Assembly: GCF_042100115.1 (NCBI RefSeq)
Contig: NC_091272.1
Location: forward strand, 930,001 to 994,000
Origin: Alternaria dauci
Taxonomy: Eukaryota; Ascomycota; Dothideomycetes; Pleosporales; Pleosporaceae
DNA length: 64,000 nt
Reading direction: 5' to 3'
Shown: positions 58,001 to 64,000 of the stretch, piece after piece
Layout of the letters: every line of letters begins with the position of its first letter
Numbering within the stretch: position 1 is the stretch's first letter
Notes under the pieces: generated by a model
Told to the model about the DNA's origin: nothing
Databases searched by the model: none
The model's input: only the letters and a program-made list of their open reading frames with translations
Translations under genes and position numbers: made by a program

Positions 58001-58374
58001 TCGGTAGTCTGAGTTGGATCCCGCCAGCTACTGGGCTCAACTTCTCCGTTTGGGCAATCGTCTGCTACATCTTCAACTACGAGATTCGGAACCGGAGGAA
58101 CGCGTGGTGGAAGAAATACAACATGATGCTGAGCGCGGCTTTGGACTCTGGTCTTGCGTTTGGTGTCGTTGTCATCTTCTTTGGTATTGTGTACCCGGGT
58201 TGGATGAGTAACTTCAAATGGTGGGGTACGGAGGTTTACAAGCAGGTACGTTGTTCACGAGTATATGAGCTTTCTTGATACAGTATCCTAACATACTCAT
58301 AGGGCTGTGACTGGCAAGCCTGCCCCTACAAGGAAGTGCCAGAAGGAGGAATCTTTGGACCAGGAAGATGGTGA
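55038..58374 (+). CDS. Oligopeptide transporter (OPT family)
   Basis: Proton-coupled transporter of the OPT superfamily; substrates by family are small peptides, glutathione or metal chelates. Five exons (55038-55323, 55461-56290, 56337-56850, 56897-58245, 58303-58374) splice in phase to 1016 aa. Residues 1-260 are hydrophilic, Ser/Arg/Asp-rich and unusually long for the family. The membrane part begins near RMWFLSILFSIAGSSTNLFFSLRYPSVSLTPIIALLL. About a dozen hydrophobic spans follow, including PRKFFKRVFLGSVAFYFLPGLLFPALSYFNVI and SSIYLICQLICGVVFPGRPVANMVFTTFGYISSTQGLKFASDLKLGHYMKIPPKILFKLQL. Next are IPGICTPQAINGFNCP and FNGSILWGVVGPGKFFGPGALY, the most characteristic OPT motifs. The C-terminus (GCDWQACPYKEVPEGGIFGPGRW) sits in the last short exon. 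A cytoplasmic insert of about 70 residues after WYGKDIWRQW is acidic and Pro-rich. Confidence 0.95.
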
Positions 58375-59378
58375 TTCTATGATACACGCATTGACCGTAC
58401 TAGCATTGGCATATGCATTGGATGACCGGCGTTGGGAGGAGTTTAACCATAGACATTTTGTTGGATACACCACATCAATCCCTCGAATGTTTTGAATAGC
58501 GCACACGATCTGCTGTTATCGTCAGGCACCATCGGATCGGATGAATTTCATTGTTTACTTCTTTCAATGACTTGATGTGAACCAAGAAGATTTACCTTCT
58601 TCCTACTAGACCAACCGTCTGCTACTCTACTGCTCTCCATACTTTGTTGCAACAACAAAAAAAGACTCATCATCATCCTGCCCTACCTACTTGCTCTTCC
58701 CGACTACGCCACTAAGAGCTCGAAGCATCCAAAAATATGATGAGCTCACCGTGGATCGAACACGGATCTCCCGCAGTTTTGAGCTGGCCTTGCGATCGAC
58801 GGTCTCGTCATGAGCTTGGCTCTGTGGTCGTTTCGAGCTTTGTTCTGGAAAACCTGGTATGATCTCGGCCAGCGCACAAGGTGCGGGTATCTTACCATTG
58901 GACTATGGGCTCTTGGTTGGAAAGTGACTTTGGTGGGAAGTGGGGAAATTGGAGCAGCTATATGATCTGAAGCTATGATGCCGTGGTGAGTTTGAACTGT
59001 ATAGAGCAGTGTCTACTGAGCGGTGAAGCTGCGGGGGAGAGAATGTTGAATGGACCACCGTCCGCTGGAAAGGCAGTGTGAAGAGGGTATATTCTATAAG
59101 TATGAAGGCTGTATGGCTGATTTTGACTACGTCAAGAGTTACCTATCGAGATACGGCATATCGTACGAGCTGACTATGCGGCAATAAACATCATCCATCA
59201 AGATACATGTTCCTCCATGGCAATACTACGATCATCTGTTCCCTTCTCACAAGGCTCTATGTGCTAGGAACATTGCATGACATGCACCCCGATACATCTC
59301 AGATTATATCCTTCCAACGAACTTCTGCCGATCTCTCTTTCCCCTTCATGCAGCCACTTCACCCTGCTCAGAACACCA
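58375..59378. other. Intergenic region containing a tRNA candidate
   Basis: About 1 kb between the OPT gene and the next minus-strand gene. Apart from the tRNA candidate described separately I see no gene. Confidence 0.5.
58741..58912 (-). tRNA. tRNA gene candidate with an intron of about 100 nt (isotype unresolved)
   Basis: Read on the minus strand, GAGCCCA at the 5' end pairs with TGAGCTC at the 3' end (6 of 7 pairs). TAGTCCAATGG matches an A box and D arm, and a five-pair T stem CCGTG/CACGG encloses TTCGATC (B box). A five-pair anticodon stem (CCCGC with GCGGG) can form if an internal segment of roughly 100 nt is removed. That segment contains complementary GCTGGCC and GGCCAGC near its ends, as a tRNA intron hairpin would. 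The loop after the stem reads ACCTTG..., which lacks the usual U33 in my alignment, so I do not assign the anticodon. One acceptor mismatch leaves a pseudogene possible. Confidence 0.55.
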
Positions 59379-60196
59379 TCAAGTCATCTTAATATCAGTC
59401 TTCAGTTCCCAGTACTTGCCGCTGATCACTGCTGATGCCAAGATTGAGGCTCGCTTCGCCATGTTCGTCTCCTCGTTCTCAATCGTCATCTTCGCAACAC
59501 CGCCGTGGCACTCGAACCTGCCAGTCCAGACATCTGGCCACTTCGGATTGGAGTAGGCGTTGCTGGCCGTGATCTTAAGGTGCCAAGATCCATCGTAGCC
59601 GATCAGGAAGCCGGCGACGTTCTCGAAGCGGTATGCTTTCATTGACTTGTGATGCTCGAAGGTGCCAATCTACACGAACGTCAGGAAACGTAACTTTAGC
59701 AGAGGAGGTGGCGACTTACGAAGACCTCGAGACCCTTGCGCCAGATGACTAACTGCACATCCTTTGTACCAAACACAGCCTTGAAGGCGTTGACTGTGGG
59801 GCTGACGAATAACCCGAGTGTAGCTGGCGATACGTTGAAGAGAGTCGTGACGACCGCGTCCTGAAGTTTTACCGCCCCTTCGCCTTTTATAGATGTAGCG
59901 TACTCGTTAAGCTCGATGATATGGGCATGGCTAATTGGGCCACTAGAAGGCAGCGTCTCAAAATCGTCGGTGTATGAGAGATTGCTGCTGTCGCTCTTCC
60001 CAGAATCGCTCTTCCCAGGTGAAGCGGGCAACTTGTCGATGTCGACAGCGGTCGGAAGTTCGGCGCAGTCAATTTCCATGGGTATGGTCTCAGTGTGGGT
60101 TGTCATATTTGCAGTGCGTTGGAATTCTGGTTTGGAGCGATTCTCAGATGTAGAAGGTCGTAGTTTCGGTCGTTTGAGTCTTGTATTTACTGGCAT
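59379..60196 (-). CDS. Unrecognised 255-aa protein
   Basis: Exons 60196-59720 and 59669-59379 (50-bp intron, GTAAGT donor, CTGAC branch, GTAG acceptor) give 255 aa. The N-terminal 95 residues are basic then Ser/Asp-rich and include a short tandem GKSDS repeat. The conserved-looking part starts at about 95: HIIELNEYATSIKGEGAVKLQDAVVTTLFNVS, then FKAVFGTKDVQLVIWRKGLEVF, and after the intron SMKAYRFENVAGFLIGYDGSWHLKITASNAYSNPKWPDVWTGRFEC. This alternating pattern looks like a beta-rich domain. I do not recognise a family. The reading frame extends upstream to about 60680, but I use the ATG nearest the ordered region because the extension lacks quality. The splice signals make a real gene likely. 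Confidence 0.62.
59991..60020 (-). repeat. 15-nt tandem repeat (two copies) in coding sequence
   Basis: TCGCTCTTCCCAG occurs at 59991-60003 and again at 60006-60018, a 15-nt period encoding GKSDS twice. This is a possible small copy-number polymorphism. Confidence 0.8.
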
Positions 60197-60851
60197 GGTA
60201 CACGAGATATAAGTACAACGGTCGTGCGGGCTAGCCGCTGATGGGCGATGAGATCTGCAAGTTTGCGGTGGTGAGCATGAAGTTTGATGAGGAGTGATGA
60301 TGGTGACAAGCGACGACGTAGCTTGGAGAATTGCGGGCGCGTTTGTTGTGATAGCCAGACTAGTGATGCTAGTGGCGCAGACGGTGAGAGTTGAAGGAAG
60401 GCGCGATGGTTCAAGAAAGCAGCAACCTACCGTTATACACGTCTTCTGCAGAGAGAACGTGCTCCTTTTATGCAATGCAATCGTCTTTCGGAGTTTGATA
60501 GAACACCAAGTTCCCTTAGGCGTGATGCGATATGCCGTAGTGAATGAGCATAGCTTGAGGTATGCGTTGAAGACGGGAGGGTACGATAAAGAAGGTGCAA
60601 TACCTAGGACATGGCTTCGCAAGGAACTGCTTGCATCGCCAGCATCGAAATTCGAAGAGCCAGTCCAACGCAATGTCCACACTTTTGAAGGATCTAGTTT
60701 TCAGGAAGTAAAATATCCAGCTATACTGCACCCTAAAGGTATACAGCGTGTTTTTTTATATAAATTGTTAGTGTAGAATGCTGCGTATACCTTTAGGGAA
60801 GACCTAAGTGCTGATTCCACTATAGCAGACACGAGCTCTTTCGTAAGAGCC
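60197..60851. other. Intergenic region
   Basis: About 650 bp between two minus-strand genes. A long open frame on the minus strand runs through it but resembles no protein. A/T-rich sequence with TTTTTTTATATAAATTG near 60752 lies close to the desaturase 3' end. Confidence 0.45.
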
Positions 60852-62275
60852 TCAAGCAGCTACAGCCGCTGCTACTGGTGCAGCCACCCTTGTGATCTGA
60901 TCACCTGCCCTAACAACACCATTGCCTTTGGTATCTCTACTAGCTCGCTCAGCACCTGTTTTCCAGACTTCAACTTCCTGACCGCCTCGTAAAATACCAA
61001 CGCGCATAGTCGACAACAAGTTATGTGCTGCATTTGAATGCTCATACACACCACCATTAAACGCCGCGGTACCATCTTTCCCAATTACACTCTTGATTAG
61101 TGCCTTGCCACCAGGATGATCGATGATGAATGGTGAAACGTCATGGATTATTCCAGCGATAGCCACCAAAGCGGCGCCGTTAGCGGAAGCCTGGGCTTGA
61201 AAATCGTCCCAACTGATGACCGGCAGTTGAGCTAGTGGGATACCCCAGTCAAGCTTCGATCGCTTCTGGTCAAGTGCTTTTTGTTGCTGTTGAATTCGGC
61301 CTTTCTCAATCTCATTGGAGCGGAAGGTCTTCAAGTCGTATGTTAATGGAAAGAGAGGGATTATTGACATGAGCCAGATGAGCCACTTCGTTGGGTCGTA
61401 TTGATACCAGAGTATTGCGTTGCCTTGACCGATTGTTAGTATCGTCAACCTTATGACATCCAGAAAGACATAGACTTACGGTAGTCAGATGGGAACTCAT
61501 GATGGAAGTTGTGGTATCCTTCGCCCATCGTTATCAAAGCGGTGAACACGTGATCCCTTGGACTTCGTCGGTCGTCGAATGGCTGCTCGCCAATCCAGTG
61601 CGCGAGACTGTTCACACAAAAGGTGGCTTGTTGCACAAAGCACGCCCTTATGATGCCCGCGTACACAAAGCCACCCCACCAATCGCCCCAGCCCAGCCCT
61701 GCTACCATAGCAGGGAAGATCCAGGCAGCAAAGAGAAGTATTTTTCCATAGTGCCTGTGCTGAAACACCACGATTGGGTCGCTATCCAAATCAGAAATGT
61801 CCGTACGACCTTTGACTTTTGGATCGCTGTTGAGAACCATCCATCCGATATGAGAAAACAACAGGCCTCGCATAACTGAGTACGGATCTTTCATGGTATC
61901 CGTCCATCGGTGATGAGCGCGATGGTTGGCACCCCACCATCTTATGCTGCCTTGGATTGCTCCGGCTCCTGTAAACGCTAAGAACAGGCGTACTGGAAGG
62001 CGTGCAGAGTAACAGCGGTGGCTCCATAATCGATGATACCCGCCTGTGATACCAAAAGCGGTCATGAAGTAGTAGAGGATACTCCATAGTAAGGTTGGTC
62101 GAGTGAGAGGTGTCGAACGTGCCAGGTAGAGACCATACGTGGGGACCAAAACGACGAGAGTTGTGTTGAGCCAATTGATCTTCTTGTACCAATTTGTGAA
62201 GGTGACTGGCTGAGCAGATATGTGTGGTTCTTTCGGACTGGGAGGGCTTCCCGCCAAAGGGTCAGAAGCGGCCAT
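60852..62275 (-). CDS. Acyl-CoA desaturase (OLE1/SCD type) with fused cytochrome b5
   Basis: Endoplasmic reticulum desaturase. By family it introduces a delta-9 double bond into palmitoyl- and stearoyl-CoA. Exons 62275-61480 and 61423-60852 (56-bp intron, CTAAC branch) give 455 aa. Two pairs of hydrophobic spans flank the three His boxes: HRLWSH (with GGYHRLWSH), HRAHHRW and, close to the exon end, [16 protein letters not shown]. The C-terminal third is a cytochrome b5 domain ([45 protein letters not shown]), in which the His in DHPGG and one in the EHSNAAH region would ligate haem. Length and layout agree with fungal OLE1-like proteins. Other ascomycetes have several paralogues, so delta-9 specificity is inferred. 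Confidence 0.95.
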
Positions 62276-63238
62276 GAGGAACGAAGTGAGCTAGTTAATC
62301 TCACACAGAGGGAAAAAGCAAAATACAGAGCAGCTTACTCCTCCAAGCACAATAGCTTCGTATATGTACCTTGAATCATGTTCGACACGGAACATTCCGG
62401 ATACACCAACAGTCAGCCCCAATGCAGGGCAGGACATGGTTTTTTCAGCCCCATTATCGGTCAAGGGCAACGTGCGTAACGGCAAGACAGTCACGCCAAA
62501 CCCTCCGGTCCGGATTCCTCGGGCGTCGTGTAGATTCTACTGCTCTGATGTCATTGGCCGAGCGGAGTCGTGGACTAGAGTTGATGAAGTCTACAATGCC
62601 GTGTATGGTTAGCAGCTTGCAGGAACGTGGCTGTTCTTCGGCTGTTTGATGCCTATCTGGGTGCTAACCTGTTTCTGGTGAAGGACGCGAGTTGTTAGGG
62701 TAGTACCAGACTTGGCGCGGACTTCATGCCACCTCTCAACTCTTAAACTTCAGTCAGCAGTGCGCATAAAGAAGCGCAGTTACCGCCGTGTTTCTTTCTA
62801 TGTCCATTCCTGGATTACGGTAGACAAACTCCCTTATGATAGTTGGGGACAACTATACTCCTCTCTGTGATCAATCGCGAATCAAATAGAACAAATGTAC
62901 CGCTTTCTATGTTTGATCGCGAATTGAAAGAATTCTTATAATCTTTTTGATATTTTCTTGCGAGTTAAAAAGTATGGACGGCTCAATGGTGCAGACGTGT
63001 CGCAATGGGGGCCTGAAGCTTGATGAGTGTCTGAATCTCTCCTACATATAGGCGAATGAGTCTACCACCAAATCTGGACTCATCAATACATGTTGCTAAT
63101 GAGAGAGATTAGATTGCTTACAAGTGGGTTGAATGCTCCTTCGCCTTGCTAGCTGTGCCCCGAGTTTGGGTGACAGTCATTGGGGTATCGAGATCATCGC
63201 TCAAGTCACCATATCTCTGATGTCTATGTGTTCGTCTC
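62276..63238. other. Intergenic region upstream of desaturase
   Basis: About 960 bp. It holds the desaturase promoter and the 3' flank of the PDCD2-like gene. A locally AT-rich stretch (about 62870-62980) contains a GATCGCGAATTGAA-like word twice (ATCGCGAATCAAA and ATCGCGAATTGAAA). No gene supported. Confidence 0.5.
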
Positions 63239-64000
63239 CTACTTCTTTGAAGCAACCTCCTCCCATTGTACGCCCACCCATTCCTCCACGTAGCCGACTT
63301 CGCCTTCTTGGACGTCGCTGGGCTTGCAGTCTTTGCTGCATACGGCCATGATAATGGTGCCCCATTCCATGCCATCGATGCTCATCTCCTCTGCTTCCAA
63401 CTCGGTAATCGCATGTGGTGTCAACTGAACCTCGAAGACCCTATCCGCACCACACGTCGAACATCGAGGATAGCCAGTTCCACCCCGTGAGGCCGCCGTT
63501 TTGACCTTTGTGTTCGACGCTGTGCCGTTCTCTGAATGTGGTCCCAGGAGCTTGCCAATGGCATCATTGTCGCTGTACAGAAGTGGCTTGCCTTTGTACT
63601 CGTAACGCAGTACCTGCTCGGGATTCTCTCCGATACGATCTGCGAACTTCTGGAACGTCCTGTCCATGGAGGACTCGAATACTTCCTTGTCTTCTTTCCC
63701 ACCTCCGCTCCCGCTACCTTCAGTTTCCATGTCCATTACCCGCACGTTCGCCGGTATTGACGGTTCTGACGGAGCGTCTAGCGTCTCGTATTCGGCGTCC
63801 AGGTGGTAGTGTGGGAATGGTGTAGGGAAGGCCGAGCCTGCTGGCCATGGCTCGTGTGGACGTGGGGGTTGTTGTTCGGACGGAGGTGGTGAAGACAGGC
63901 GAGCCTTGGATGCGAAAGTTTCCGGCAGGGTCGTAGAGGCTTCGTCTTTCTTCTCTTCAGGCTCGCTAACTTGAGGTGCAGGGCCGGAAGTGCCGAAGGG
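63239..64000 (-). CDS. PDCD2/TSR4-family protein, C-terminal part (5' end outside window)
   Basis: Chaperone-like factor of the PDCD2/Tsr4 family; Tsr4 escorts ribosomal protein uS5/Rps2 in yeast. The frame is open from the right edge to the stop (254 codons visible). Visible order: a Pro/Glu-rich linker, PFPHYHLDAEYETLD, an acidic Gly-rich segment and then the PDCD2 C-terminal domain: DRTFQKFADRIGENPEQVLRYEYKGKPLLYSDND, YPRCSTCGADRVFEVQLTPHAITELE and GMEWGTIIMAVCSKDC, ending with YVEEWVGVQWEE. The C-x2-C and late C-x3-C pairs and the QVLRY signature are diagnostic. The MYND-like N-terminal half expected in the family lies outside the window. Confidence 0.9.
   Translation of the reverse strand, partial: PFGTSGPAPQVSEPEEKKDEASTTLPETFASKARLSSPPPSEQQPPRPHEPWPAGSAFPTPFPHYHLDAEYETLDAPSEPSIPANVRVMDMETEGSGSGGGKEDKEVFESSMDRTFQKFADRIGENPEQVLRYEYKGKPLLYSDNDAIGKLLGPHSENGTASNTKVKTAASRGGTGYPRCSTCGADRVFEVQLTPHAITELEAEEMSIDGMEWGTIIMAVCSKDCKPSDVQEGEVGYVEEWVGVQWEEVASKK

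Noticed and set aside
60197..60682. N-terminal extension of the 255-aa protein
   Set aside because: The frame is open but begins at a non-ATG codon, contains a low-quality Ser/Thr/Cys-rich sequence and no intron signals. The ATG at 60196 is a better start.
1..64000. CRISPR arrays, inteins, prophage or bacterial-type defence systems
   Set aside because: Spliceosomal introns and eukaryotic gene content throughout. No regularly spaced repeats and no defence-type genes were found.

Overview
The window is about 64 kb of a filamentous ascomycete nuclear genome. Genes lie on both strands and carry short introns of about 46-140 bp with GT-AG borders and CTAAC/CTGAC branch-point-like motifs. Intergenic stretches range from about 0.3 to 4.4 kb. 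The gene content (fungal Grainyhead-like CP2 factor, fungal COX14-type protein, DUF2985 and DUF2458-like families, LaeA/UMTA-style methyltransferase, small secreted peptide) suggests a Pezizomycotina fungus, probably a dothideomycete. The species assignment is inference only.

Layout. 0-12 kb: a methyltransferase running off the left edge (-), the CCR4 deadenylase (+), a SEC14 lipid-transfer protein (+), a degraded-looking BTB-type locus (+), a triple-KH RNA-binding protein (-) and a coiled-coil, possibly kinetochore, protein (+). 12-26 kb: gene-poor. It holds a Grainyhead/CP2 transcription factor (-), an unrecognised 679-aa Ser-rich protein (-) and a 50-aa secreted peptide precursor (+). 26-43 kb: a DUF2985 membrane protein (-), BTB protein (-), glyoxalase-fold protein (-), MYND zinc-finger protein (+), the INO80 subunit ARP8 (-), a GPI-anchored Ser/Thr-rich wall protein (-), a DUF2458-like protein (-), a COX14-like mitochondrial protein (+), a Cys-rich type I membrane protein (-) and an RRM plus Lys-rich nucleolar-type protein (+). 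43-64 kb: two small unrecognised genes (-), eIF3 subunit L (-), an EthD protein (+), a nitrilase-family amidohydrolase (-), a two-RRM protein with a 10-nt microexon (-), BCS1 (+), an OPT oligopeptide transporter (+), an intron-containing tRNA candidate (-), an orphan-like protein (-), a cytochrome-b5-fused fatty-acid desaturase (-) and a PDCD2/TSR4 C-terminal fragment running off the right edge (-).

Most genes are conserved housekeeping genes: mRNA decay and translation (CCR4, KH, eIF3l, TSR4), chromatin (ARP8), mitochondria (BCS1, COX14-like) and lipid handling (SEC14, desaturase). I see no biosynthetic cluster, transposase, CRISPR array or defence-system architecture. The most notable accessory items are the 50-aa secreted peptide, the repeat-bearing GPI protein, the Cys-rich type I membrane protein and the gene-poor islands. 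I assigned exon boundaries by eye. Except for the edge-truncated genes, the spliced gene models sum to a whole number of codons.
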